The notes under the pieces were generated by a model. The model made no database searches. It was not told where the DNA came from and worked only from the letters and a program-made list of their open reading frames with translations. Position numbers and translations under genes: made by a program. This document shows positions 17,118 through 25,350 of a DNA stretch of 64,000 nucleotides, one piece after another; the first letter of the stretch is position 1, and the number at the start of each line of letters is the position of its first letter. This stretch comes from Arthrobacter dokdonellae. Lineage in GTDB: Bacteria; Actinomycetota; Actinomycetes; Actinomycetales; Micrococcaceae. The DNA is taken from assembly GCF_003268655.1 (NCBI RefSeq), contig NZ_CP029642.1, positions 1,302,001-1,366,000 of the forward strand, in the 5' to 3' direction.

Positions 17118-18467
17118 ATGACTAACCTGACCAGTACCAGTAAGGAGCTGTTGGAATCCCCGGCGTTGAAATCGGCCGTCCACAAGGCCACTTTCCGCCT
17201 GATGCCAATGCTCGTCATTCTCTACGTGGTTGCCTTCCTGGACCGCACCAATGTCGGCTTTGCCGAGGCTGCCCTCCAAACCGACAAGGGAGTCTCCGCA
17301 GGCGCCTACGCGCTGGGCGCCGGAATCTTCTTCATCGGCTACGCGATCTTTGAAATCCCCAGCAACCTGATGCTCAAGAAGGTGGGCGCCAAGATATGGC
17401 TGGCCCGCATCGGCATCACCTGGGGCATCGTCGCGGCCAGCTTCGCCTTTGTCCAGGGCGAGAATTCCTTCGTTGCCCTGCGCTTCCTGCTCGGCGTCAC
17501 GGAAGCCGGGCTCTTCCCCGGCATCATCATGTACCTGGCCGAATGGTTCCCCAACAAGCACCGCGTGAAGATGTTCGCCATCTTCTACCTGGCCCAGCCC
17601 TTCTCCCAGCTCATCGGCTCCCCGATGTCCGGCGGACTGATCAACATCGGTGACAAGGTTCCCGGCGTGCACGGCTGGCAGGTCATGTTCTTCATCGAGG
17701 GCCTGCTCGCAGTCATTGCTGGCGTCGCGGCGTTCTTCCTGCTGATCAACGGCCCGTCCAAGGCAAAGTTCCTCTCCCAGGAGGAAAAGGACGCATTGAC
17801 GGCGGCCATGGCCCAGGAGGACGCGCTCCGGAAGGAATCCGGTCCGTCCGGCGTCTTCGCTGCGATGGCCAACGGCAAGGTCTGGTACTTCACCATCATT
17901 TACTTCTGCCTGCAGATCGCCGTGTACGGCGTCACGTTCTACCTGCCGCAGCAGGTGGCCCAGCTGACCGGCCAAAAGGTCGGGTTCACCGTCGGGCTGC
18001 TGGCAGCCGTGCCGTGGTTCTTCGGCATGTTTGCCTGCTACTTCATCGGCAAGTACGCCTCCACCATCATCCGCCGCCGCGTCCTGGGCACCTGGCTGTT
18101 CGTCTCCACGGGCCTGTGCATCTTCGGCTCCGCATGGGCAGGCGCCAACGGGCTCCCGGCACTCGGCATCATCTTCATCACCCTGGCCGTGTGCAGCTTC
18201 CTGTCCATCGGCCCCATTGCCTGGTCCTACCCGACGGCGTTCCTCACCGGCACCGCCGCTGCCGCGGGCATCGGGCTGATCAACTCCCTCGGAAACCTGG
18301 GCGGATTCGTCGCACCGATCCTTCGCACCAGCATCAACGAAACGTTCTCCTCCGCATCCGGTGCCATGGGCATCTACGCCCTCGGCGTGCTGCCGTTCGT
18401 GGCAGCCCTCATGATGTGGGGCACCCGCCGGTTCAAGAACAAGGCCGACGAGTTGCTGGACAGCTGA
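17118..18467 (+). CDS. MFS transporter, ACS type (second copy)
   Basis: A 449-residue transporter with 12 likely segments. VVAFLDRTNVGFAEAAL in the first helix region and the loop after IFEIPSNLMLKKVGAKIW are typical of the tartrate/phthalate/4-hydroxyphenylacetate branch of the ACS family. GAGGAG precedes the ATG. It is not a near copy of the transporter at 14476; the two probably take different acids. The 35-residue microprotein lies just upstream and the TPI-type isomerase 21 bp downstream. Confidence 0.88.
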   Translation: MTNLTSTSKELLESPALKSAVHKATFRLMPMLVILYVVAFLDRTNVGFAEAALQTDKGVSAGAYALGAGIFFIGYAIFEIPSNLMLKKVGAKIWLARIGITWGIVAASFAFVQGENSFVALRFLLGVTEAGLFPGIIMYLAEWFPNKHRVKMFAIFYLAQPFSQLIGSPMSGGLINIGDKVPGVHGWQVMFFIEGLLAVIAGVAAFFLLINGPSKAKFLSQEEKDALTAAMAQEDALRKESGPSGVFAAMANGKVWYFTIIYFCLQIAVYGVTFYLPQQVAQLTGQKVGFTVGLLAAVPWFFGMFACYFIGKYASTIIRRRVLGTWLFVSTGLCIFGSAWAGANGLPALGIIFITLAVCSFLSIGPIAWSYPTAFLTGTAAAAGIGLINSLGNLGGFVAPILRTSINETFSSASGAMGIYALGVLPFVAALMMWGTRRFKNKADELLDS

Positions 18468-18488
18468 CGGAACGGAACACTGCACCAC

Positions 18489-19250
18489 ATGACACACACT
18501 GGATCGACCACGTATGTGGGCGTCAGCACCAAAATGTACCTGGGCTATCAGGACAGCCTGCGGTGGTTGGAAGAAGTGCGTGCCGAACTGGACGCCCGCC
18601 CGGCACTTGCTGCCGGGCGGGTTGTCCCGTTCATCATCCCGTCCTTTCCTGTGCTGCCCGCGGCCGCGGAGATCATGTCCGGGTCCGCGGCGGTGCTGGG
18701 GGCCCAGAACTGCAGCCCGGCGCCCGGCCCCTGGACGGGCGAGATCTCCGCAGCCATGCTCGCGGAACTCGGCGTGGGGATGGTGGAGCTCGGCCATGCC
18801 GAGCGTCGCCGGCATTTTGGCGAGGACGACGGCGTGGTCGCGGCGAAGGTGGCCCAGTCCCGTTCCGCCGGGCTCACCGCGCTGCTTTGCGTGGGGGAGG
18901 AGCGCCGCGGCACGGCCTCGGAGGCGGCGGAACACGTGGTTGGCCAGCTTGAGGCGGCCCTGTCAGGCAACTGGGACGGCATCGAACGCACGCTGGTGGC
19001 CTACGAGCCCGTCTGGGCCATCGGCGCGGCCGAGCCCGCCAACGCGGGGTACGTCACCGCCGTCGTCCGTGAGATCAGGCGGCGGCTGGAGCCGCACGGC
19101 GCGGGGGAGCTGCCGATCATCTACGGCGGTTCGGCGAAGCCGGGCCTGCTGCCGCAGCTGAACGGAGTCTCGGGGCTCTTTTTGGGCCGGTTCGCCCACG
19201 AGGCCGCGAACTTTGGCCGCGTCCTGGACGAGGCGCTGGCTCGTCAGTGA
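18489..19250 (+). CDS. Triosephosphate-isomerase paralogue, probable L-erythrulose-1-phosphate isomerase
   Basis: A 253-residue TIM-family isomerase. The active-site Lys (STKMYLGY), His (ELGHAERR) and Glu (VAYEPVWAIG) are kept. Loop 6, normally GTG-rich in glycolytic TPI, reads GAAEPANAGY, so the phosphate-gripping lid is altered. Such diverged TPIs (LerI/EryH) convert L-erythrulose 1-phosphate to D-erythrulose 4-phosphate in actinobacteria and rhizobia. With the DhaK-type kinase and RpiB-type isomerase it completes that three-enzyme route. End of the plus-strand run; the next genes converge. Confidence 0.83.
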   Translation: MTHTGSTTYVGVSTKMYLGYQDSLRWLEEVRAELDARPALAAGRVVPFIIPSFPVLPAAAEIMSGSAAVLGAQNCSPAPGPWTGEISAAMLAELGVGMVELGHAERRRHFGEDDGVVAAKVAQSRSAGLTALLCVGEERRGTASEAAEHVVGQLEAALSGNWDGIERTLVAYEPVWAIGAAEPANAGYVTAVVREIRRRLEPHGAGELPIIYGGSAKPGLLPQLNGVSGLFLGRFAHEAANFGRVLDEALARQ

Positions 19251-19297
19251 ATTGACGCTCCCGGGCAGCCTGTCGGGCCGTTTCAATCCGGGCGGCG

Positions 19298-20200
19298 TCA
19301 GCCGGCGTGCCTGCGCGTGGGGGCGACGACCTTGATCACGGCGGAGTCGTCGGCGGCGGCCAGTCCCTGCGCCTGGCCCAGCAGGTAAAGCTGCTCGGCA
19401 GCGGCGGCAACGGGTGCGGCCAGGCCAGCAGCACGCGCCGCCTTGCCCACGATCCCCATATCCTTGACGAAGATGTCCAAGCGGCTAAGGACGTCGGCGC
19501 CGCTGGTGGTGTAGGCCTCGAGGATGCGGGGGCCGCGGTTGGAGAGCATGAACGAGCCAGCCGCCCCCGCCTCGAGGGCTGACAGGGTCTTGGCCTGGTC
19601 GAGTCCCAGGGCGTCGGCCAGGGCCAGGGCTTCGGCGGCGGCGGCAATGTGGACGCCGCACAGCAGCTGGTTCACGGTCTTGAGGGCCTGGCCGTCGCCT
19701 GGCTTGTCACCCACGACCGAGAGGGTGGAGGCCAGCAGGTCAAGGACGGGGGCCGCCTGTTCCCGCGCGGAAGGGGTGGCTCCCACCACGATCAGCAGGT
19801 CGCCTTCGCCGGCCCGGACGGGGCCGCCGGACAGTGGCGCATCCACGAGTTCGACGCCGTATTCGGCCAGCCGCTCCACCGTTGCCGGAATGGCCTCGGT
19901 GCCTACCGTGCTGGTGAGGATGACCACCGATCCTTGGTTCAGGACGCGGGCCACGCCGCTTTCCCCGAAGAGCACCTCGGTGAGCTGTTGGCCGTTTCGC
20001 ACGGCCAGCAGGATGGCGTCGGCGCCCTTCGCCGCCGCTTGAGCGGAGTTGAAGGTGGTGATTCCGGCTTCTGCAGCCAGCTTCAGCCGGGGCTCGGCGA
20101 TGTCGAAGCCGTGGACGGTCAGCTGTGACGCCAGGCGCGTCGCCATGGGCAGTCCCATGGCACCGAGTCCTAGGACGGTGACGGTGTATTTGGTGGTCAT
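19298..20200 (-). CDS. Beta-hydroxyacid dehydrogenase (3-HIBDH/LtnD type)
   Basis: A 300-residue NAD-dependent dehydrogenase. N-terminal VLGLGAMGLPMATRLA, substrate motif DAPLSGGPVRAGEGDL and the catalytic-Lys region GDGQALKTVNQLLCG are in the expected order. In DUF1537-kinase loci this family is L-threonate or D-erythronate dehydrogenase (LtnD), making the 2-oxo-tetronate. It lies 33 bp after the DUF1537 kinase on the same strand, preceded by AAGGAG, so the two are co-transcribed. Confidence 0.87.
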   Translation of the reverse strand: MTTKYTVTVLGLGAMGLPMATRLASQLTVHGFDIAEPRLKLAAEAGITTFNSAQAAAKGADAILLAVRNGQQLTEVLFGESGVARVLNQGSVVILTSTVGTEAIPATVERLAEYGVELVDAPLSGGPVRAGEGDLLIVVGATPSAREQAAPVLDLLASTLSVVGDKPGDGQALKTVNQLLCGVHIAAAAEALALADALGLDQAKTLSALEAGAAGSFMLSNRGPRILEAYTTSGADVLSRLDIFVKDMGIVGKAARAAGLAAPVAAAAEQLYLLGQAQGLAAADDSAVIKVVAPTRRHAG

Positions 20201-20233
20201 GGTGGTCTCCTTCAGGGCACTGGGGTAAGTCGT

Positions 20234-21700
20234 TTAGAACGTGCCGCTGAGCTTGCGGGTGACGTCGGCCAGCGACTGGTCGTCGCCCACATTGCCGGCA
20301 AAGACGACGTACGGGATGCCCTTGGCCGGCCCGTCCACCGGCTCCCACAGGGACACAATCCCGGGGAGCATGGGGCCGCGCACCATGGCGTGGCGGATTT
20401 CCAGTCCATGCGCGGCCACGTCAGAGGAAGTGATTCCACCCTTGGCGATGACGAAGCGCGGGGGCGCGGTCTTGAGGACCCTGTTGACCACCTCGACAAC
20501 GGCAGCCGAGACGGTGCGGGCAATTTTCAGGCTGGCTGCGGGGTCGTCGGTCTTGATGAGCAGGCGGCTGGTATGGACGATGACGTCGCCCGTCGCCAGG
20601 GCCGCGGCGATCTCAGCGACGACGTCGGAGATGTGGGTGCGGCCGTCGTCGGCCAGCAGCACTTCCACGTCGATCGCGACGATGCACGCCGAGCGGTGCG
20701 CTTCCGTGAGGGCCTTGAGCTGGCGGGTGGTGACGCCGACGTGTGAGCCGACCACGATCAGTCCGCCGCGGGAGGGACCGGTGTGGGTTCGATCCTCGGG
20801 GAAGATGTCCGCGGACTCGAGCGGTTCGCGGATTTCCTGGCCGATCCGCGCGCGCACAAACGGCGGTCCCACACGGTAGACCAGGGTCTTTCCTCGACGC
20901 TCGGACTCTTCCAAGCCCAGGGCGAGTATGCGCAGGTCGTTTTCGGTGGCGGCGTCCACCACGATGGGCGTGGAACCGGTGGCGCCGTCGAGGGCGTCTG
21001 CGATGGCCGTCGCGCCGGCTTCCGGCGTGCCGCGGCGGATCAGCTGGAGGTCCACGGTGATGACCCTGGAGGCGGGCACGCGGCCGCCGGACTTCTCCTC
21101 CACGTAGTCCGCCAGCGACGAATGGGTGAAGCCGAAGCTGGCGTCCCGGGCGAACTCGGTCTCGGCCACCGGAATGAGCGTTCCGTCGCCGCCGCGGGCG
21201 TAGTGGATGCCGCCCACGGTGATGCGGCCGGCGTCGGGGAAGGCCGGGACGATGACCACCCCGTCCACTATCTCACCGGCCTCCGCGGCCAGCGTTGCCG
21301 CAATGGTGTCCGGCTCCAGGGGGAAGTGTCCGCGGAGGGTGGAGTCACTGCGGCTGACGAATCCCACAGAAATGCCGGCGGTGCGGGCTGCGGCGAGGGC
21401 GTTGACCACAACATCCCGGTTGCGGGCCTCCGCCTCGGCTGGTTCCAAGCTGCGGGTGTTGGTCAGGACGTAGACGGCCCTGGCCGCCACGCCGTCGATC
21501 CGGTGCCCGAAAACCCAGTCGAAGTCCGACACTTCCCAGCGGGTCAGGACGGGGAGGTCGGACACGGACTGCGTTCCGGTGGGGTCGTCGTCGAGGACAA
21601 TGAGCACCCGGTTCGAGGCGGCGACCTGGGCGGCCACCAGGCCGGCGGGCACAGCGACCTCGGCGGGGTAGTCGGGCAGAAGCTTGGATTCCACGGTCAT
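20234..21700 (-). CDS. Four-carbon acid-sugar kinase, DUF1537 family (OtnK/DtnK-like)
   Basis: A 488-residue kinase. The N-terminal substrate domain has IVLDDDPTGTQSV, SRSDSTLRGHFPLE and a central GGLIVVGSHVGVTTRQ linker; the C-terminal nucleotide domain has FVIAKGGITSSDVAAHGL and ends with the family's VVFAGNVGD. Members phosphorylate 3-oxo-tetronate, D-threonate or related acid sugars. Start at the ATG preceded by GAAGAA/AAGAGG; the longer frame upstream covers the promoter. First of a two-gene minus-strand operon with the dehydrogenase. No class II decarboxylase (OtnC) or PdxA2 is found nearby, which leaves the fate of its product open. Confidence 0.87.
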   Translation of the reverse strand: MTVESKLLPDYPAEVAVPAGLVAAQVAASNRVLIVLDDDPTGTQSVSDLPVLTRWEVSDFDWVFGHRIDGVAARAVYVLTNTRSLEPAEAEARNRDVVVNALAAARTAGISVGFVSRSDSTLRGHFPLEPDTIAATLAAEAGEIVDGVVIVPAFPDAGRITVGGIHYARGGDGTLIPVAETEFARDASFGFTHSSLADYVEEKSGGRVPASRVITVDLQLIRRGTPEAGATAIADALDGATGSTPIVVDAATENDLRILALGLEESERRGKTLVYRVGPPFVRARIGQEIREPLESADIFPEDRTHTGPSRGGLIVVGSHVGVTTRQLKALTEAHRSACIVAIDVEVLLADDGRTHISDVVAEIAAALATGDVIVHTSRLLIKTDDPAASLKIARTVSAAVVEVVNRVLKTAPPRFVIAKGGITSSDVAAHGLEIRHAMVRGPMLPGIVSLWEPVDGPAKGIPYVVFAGNVGDDQSLADVTRKLSGTF

Positions 21701-21736
21701 TTCTTCACGCCTCTTCTTGGGACTCGCTTTTGTAAG

Positions 21737-21752
21737 ATGTCTGACATATAAT
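21737..21752. promoter_or_regulatory. Operator palindrome ATGTCTGACAT with overlapping TATAAT
   Basis: ATGTCTGACAT (21737-21747) is an 11-bp palindrome in the 157-bp gap between the DUF1537 kinase gene and the divergent FCD regulator. TATAAT follows directly at 21747-21752, in an AT-rich stretch suited to a promoter. The core TGTCTGACA is the same as in the palindrome at 5033-5049. Confidence 0.55.
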
Positions 21753-21857
21753 ATTTGACTGTTATTGTGGCACAAGGATCACGGGGTGTGCAAGCGGAAG
21801 GCATTCATGGCTTGAAGGCTCCTAAACTGGAGCAACATGAAGGCGGAGGGGGGAGAC

Positions 21858-22568
21858 ATGGCGCGCAAGTCGCTGACCGAAGTGGTGGCGGACGACCTGC
21901 TGGACCGGATTGTTGCCGGCGAGTTCCCTCCCGATGCACTCGTTCCTGGTGAGCTGGAACTGAGTTCCCAGCATGAAGTGAGCCGCATGACGGTCCGCGA
22001 GGCGATGAAGACCCTTGAGGCCCAGCGCATCCTCCGGGTGGAGCGCGGCCGGGGCACGTTCGTTAACCCATTGCGCAGCTGGGGCTCACTGCATGCGGTG
22101 CTCCGCGCCGTCTCCGAGGGCGAGGACGACGACGCCGTGGCCATCCAACTCATCGAGCTGCGGCGCATGCTCGAGACGGGCGCGTGCGAACTGGCGGCCA
22201 CCCGCATCTCCGAGACGGACCTTGACCTGCTGGCCGACCAGGTCGAGCGGATGCGGGCGGCCCACACGGCCAAAGACGTGACCGCCTTCGTGGAATCGGA
22301 CCTGGCCTTTCACGACATCATCCTGCACGCCTCGGGCAACATATTTGTGGCAGTCCTGTTCGAGCCGCTGCATCGCATCCTGGAAAGCCGCCGCGCGGAA
22401 ACGTCCCGGGTCCCAGAGATCCAGGCGAACGCGATTGCCATGCACGAGGCCATCCTCGAAGCGCTCGCAGCGCGGGAACCCGAGCCGGCCCGGGTGGCCA
22501 TGGACAACCACATGACCCAGACCCGGGAGGACCTGCAGAAATACGTGCTCCGGGCCCCTAAATCGTGA
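21858..22568 (+). CDS. GntR-family regulator, FCD subgroup (acid-sugar kinase operon)
   Basis: A 236-residue regulator with winged-helix segment SSQHEVSRMTVREAMKTLEA and RGRGTFV, then an FCD domain with metal-ligand candidates DLAFHDIIL and AMHEAIL. I prefer the ATG at 21858 because GGAGGGGGGAG lies just before it and the protein starts at the conserved helix; an ATG at 21837 with TGGAG is the alternative. It is divergent from the DUF1537 kinase/dehydrogenase operon and likely controls it through the palindrome between them. Its end overlaps the convergent reductase pseudogene by 11 bp. Confidence 0.86.
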   Translation: MARKSLTEVVADDLLDRIVAGEFPPDALVPGELELSSQHEVSRMTVREAMKTLEAQRILRVERGRGTFVNPLRSWGSLHAVLRAVSEGEDDDAVAIQLIELRRMLETGACELAATRISETDLDLLADQVERMRAAHTAKDVTAFVESDLAFHDIILHASGNIFVAVLFEPLHRILESRRAETSRVPEIQANAIAMHEAILEALAAREPEPARVAMDNHMTQTREDLQKYVLRAPKS

Positions 22569-23127
22569 TCCGCTGCGCCCCAACCACCTTCACGATGAAG
22601 ATGTGAAATTCCTGCAGCCAGCTGCGCAGGAACTCCGCCGTGCCCGGCACGGAGACGTTGCCGTCGTTGTCAATGAGCCCATCGGTGAAGTGGATGTAGC
22701 ACTCCGGGTTGGCCAGTTCCGGGGAGTTGACGAAGGACAGGATGGAGCGCAGGTGCTGCTGCGCCACGGCCGTGCTGATCAGCCCGGGCGACGCCCCCGT
22801 CACCGCCGAGGGCTTCTTCGCAAACGAGTTGGTGCCCCAGGGACGGGACCCCCAGTCGATGGCATTCTTCAGCACGCCGGGCACGCTTCGGTTGTACTCC
22901 GGCGTCACGAACAGCAGGGCATCCACGGCGGCCACGGCGTCCTTGAAGGCGCGCCCGGCCAGCGGGTAGTCGGCGTCGTAGTCGCGGCTTTACAGGGGCA
23001 GGTCGCCGATGGGGATCTCCACCAGCTCAAGTTCCGGCGGCGCCAGTTTTTTCAGGGCCCGCGCCAGTTTGCGGTTGATGGAATTGGAGGCCAGGCTGCC
23101 AACAAAAACGCCGACCTTGTAGCTCAT
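22558..23127 (-). pseudogene. NADPH-dependent FMN/quinone reductase with a nonsense codon
   Basis: The reading frame starts at ATG 23127 (GGAGAG upstream) with SYKVGVFVGSLASNSINRK, the FMN-phosphate loop of the YieF/ChrR/azoreductase family, and runs for 190 codons in one frame to 22558. Codon 46 is TAA (22990-22992). Homologues have LPLY or LPLF-N/S-x-D here, so TAC to TAA is the likely change. Downstream the frame keeps full family features, including VTPEYNRSVPGVLKNAIDW. The decay must be recent, or the base is an error. A restart at a downstream codon would lack the FMN loop. Confidence 0.85.
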
Positions 23128-23300
23128 GTTCTCTCTCCTTGTCCGTCGGAAATGGGTGGCCGGTCCCACTGTATGCCCGCGTCCAATTAGGCGTCCACGG
23201 CCCGCCATCCGTGCATGAAGGCACGACGCCGGGTGCCCGGCCGGGGCGGCAGCACTGCCTGCCACTGGCGCTGGGAGCGCGCTGGTGGTGGACTGGGCAC

Positions 23301-24266
23301 ATGGCTGGAAGCGTGCACCCGGGCAAGTCCTCGGACGCGGCCGGGCCACCGGAGGGTCGGCATCCGGGCGGCTCAGGCGCTGCCCGGAATCCCAGGCGTG
23401 GGCCGGGTGCGGCCTCGACGGGCGGCCAGCCGGGCGGGCAGCCGGGGGCGACGCAGGCGGGCGGACCGGGCGGCCGGCCGGGCGTGACGCCGGCCCGCGC
23501 TTCACGGCCCGCGTCCGGCGCGGATGCCCGACCGTCCCTGTGGCTGTCGGTTCCTTGGGTGGTGATCCTATTCATCACCGGCGTGTTCCACCTGTACCGC
23601 GGGGTGCCCGTGGACGCGCTGGTCTTCTTGTCCGTGGGTGCGGCCCTGGCCATCGACACCGCCGTGCGGCACGCCGCGCGTGCCGGTCGGCACAAGCCGG
23701 CCGCGCATGAAGAGGGGGAGCACAAGCCGGCGGATCGTGCCGAGGCCGAGGGGGAGCGGACGGATGCTGTGCGGACGGGTTCGTCGGCGGAACTCCCGGC
23801 ACCCGTCCCGGCACGCCCCCCGGCCGCGGTCCCGGCCCAGGTTGTGCGCGCTCCGCGTGCGGTGCCGCGCTGGTTTTGGGCCGCCGTTGCCGCCGCTGTC
23901 GGCGCACTGTCCCTGGCCGTGGTGGTCCTCGCGCCCGCGAGCAGCACGGGGATTCCGGCCGTCGTGGGTCTGGTGGGGGCTGCCATGCTGCTCGTCGCCT
24001 GGCCCAACCCTCCCCGCCCGCCCGGGCGCCCCGCACCCCGGGTGAGGCGGGCCGCGTACTGGTGGGCCGGCGTCGTACTTTTCCTGTGCATTTGGGAGCT
24101 GGGCACGTATTTCATCGACAGGTTTTCCCCGGGCGGGGAAGCCGTGTTTCCGCCGCTGACCGACCTGCTGCAGCCCCTGTTCGACAGTGATTCGAGCCGA
24201 TGGTTCATGACGGCTTTGTGGCTGGTGGCGTGCGGAACGCTGCTGCGGGTGGTGCGGCGCCCGTGA
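23301..24266 (+). CDS. Polytopic membrane protein of unknown function
   Basis: Start placed at ATG 23301; an upstream in-frame ATG would give a longer but atypical head. The first 75 residues are Gly/Pro-rich and disordered. Then come about six hydrophobic spans: two near residues 80-125, a polar Ala/Pro-rich linker, two near 190-240 and two near 255-315. I do not recognise a family. It overlaps the next small gene by GTGA. One stretch (24056-24080) matches a dispersed intergenic repeat in reverse orientation, so part of the coding sequence may derive from it. Confidence 0.6.
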   Translation: MAGSVHPGKSSDAAGPPEGRHPGGSGAARNPRRGPGAASTGGQPGGQPGATQAGGPGGRPGVTPARASRPASGADARPSLWLSVPWVVILFITGVFHLYRGVPVDALVFLSVGAALAIDTAVRHAARAGRHKPAAHEEGEHKPADRAEAEGERTDAVRTGSSAELPAPVPARPPAAVPAQVVRAPRAVPRWFWAAVAAAVGALSLAVVVLAPASSTGIPAVVGLVGAAMLLVAWPNPPRPPGRPAPRVRRAAYWWAGVVLFLCIWELGTYFIDRFSPGGEAVFPPLTDLLQPLFDSDSSRWFMTALWLVACGTLLRVVRRP

Positions 24267-24460
24267 TCCATGTGATGGTGGTGGCCGGGTATGCGCTGGT
24301 TCCGGTGGCGGGCATTGCGCTGGTTGTGGTCACGCACGTGCGGCCGGCAGCGCTCGCCGGCCTGGGTGAACTGCTGGGCCGTGTGTTTGTGACGCGGGCC
24401 GCCCGGATCACCCTGTTGCTGTTTGTGTGGTGGCTTGGCTGGCATTTCCTCGTGGGGTGA
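24263..24460 (+). CDS. Small membrane protein (possible DUF6186 type)
   Basis: A 65-residue protein with two hydrophobic helices (VMVVAGYALVPVAGIALVVV and ARITLLLFVWWLGWHFLV) separated by a short charged loop. GTG start overlaps the stop of the preceding membrane protein (GTGA), so the two are coupled. Short actinobacterial proteins with the closing WWLGWHF look similar to what is catalogued as DUF6186; this is from memory and not certain. Function unknown. Confidence 0.65.
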   Translation: MIHVMVVAGYALVPVAGIALVVVTHVRPAALAGLGELLGRVFVTRAARITLLLFVWWLGWHFLVG

Positions 24461-24476
24461 CCCGTGGCGCGCGGAA

Positions 24477-24490
24477 AGCCCATATGGGCT
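24477..24490. promoter_or_regulatory. 14-bp palindrome AGCCCATATGGGCT
   Basis: A perfect palindrome without a loop in the 91-bp gap before the next gene. It could be an operator for that gene; a terminator hairpin is unlikely as there is no loop or T-tract. Confidence 0.3.
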
Positions 24491-24551
24491 GAAACTGCCC
24501 CATCGAGGGATGGGATTAGCCTGCACGTGTGACGGGTGGCACGATTGACTC

Positions 24552-25253
24552 ATGCACGATTTTTGGCAGTTCGCCGGCAGTTACTGGTGGTTGGCGTTTC
24601 CGTTGGCGGGAATCATCGGCGGCTGGGGTCGCGGCCTCTCCAAGGCGTCGGAGCGGCGGCACCGGCGCCGGGTCGAATTGTACAAGCTCCGGCACCCTGA
24701 GGCCGCGGGGCTGCCGCCGGTCCCGCAAACCTCCCTCGCCAAGGATCCCGATGCCTTTACCGAGGGCGACGTCGCCAAGCTGATGGAGGCGCACGACGCT
24801 GTCAACCGCCGTTGGCTCGACTACGAGCTCGACGTCGGCAAGCTCATCGACTTCCCCATGATGACCGACGTCCGCCAGCCGCTCACCGTGGCCTTCCTGC
24901 GCGCTAAGCGCGACGCCGACGCGTTGCGTCCCGTGGCCGCCGCCGAGGTCACGTCCAAGTCCCGCTGGGATGACTACCGCAATGCCGTCAACGCCTATGA
25001 CGTGGCGTTCGACGTGGCGGAAAAGGAGGCCCGGCGTGTGAAGGACACGTCCTTCAGCGAGCCGGAGCGCCAACGCCTGGGCACGGCCCGCAAGCTGGTC
25101 AACATCGCCGAAAATGAGGCCGCCAGCCCGGCCGAGCGTCAGTCGGCCTTCAGGCGGGCCCGCAAGGAACTGGACGGCATCATCGTGCTGCCGGACGTGA
25201 CGCTGGCGGCGCTCGAGCAAAAAGTGGCGAGGATGATCAACCGCTCAAGCTAG
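24552..25253 (+). CDS. Membrane-anchored protein of unknown function
   Basis: A 233-residue protein. An N-terminal hydrophobic segment (YWWLAFPLAGIIGGW, residues 11-25) is followed by a strongly basic stretch and then an entirely helical, charged cytoplasmic domain of about 180 residues. No catalytic motif is visible. The type of layout resembles scaffold-like proteins found in many Micrococcaceae, but I cannot name a family. Ribosome site is weak. Neighbours give no clue. Confidence 0.65.
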   Translation: MHDFWQFAGSYWWLAFPLAGIIGGWGRGLSKASERRHRRRVELYKLRHPEAAGLPPVPQTSLAKDPDAFTEGDVAKLMEAHDAVNRRWLDYELDVGKLIDFPMMTDVRQPLTVAFLRAKRDADALRPVAAAEVTSKSRWDDYRNAVNAYDVAFDVAEKEARRVKDTSFSEPERQRLGTARKLVNIAENEAASPAERQSAFRRARKELDGIIVLPDVTLAALEQKVARMINRSS

Positions 25254-25350
25254 CGCCGCCGCACGCCCCGCGGAAGGGGCGCCGCGGATGGGGTTGCGGC
25301 TGAAACCGGGCCCGCGGCGGTATGCTGAAGCAACTTTCTAAGGACGGGCC

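Noticed and set aside
16770..18935. A 721-residue minus-strand protein
   Set aside because: Antisense to the second MFS transporter and the TPI paralogue; composition is that of a GC-rich shadow.
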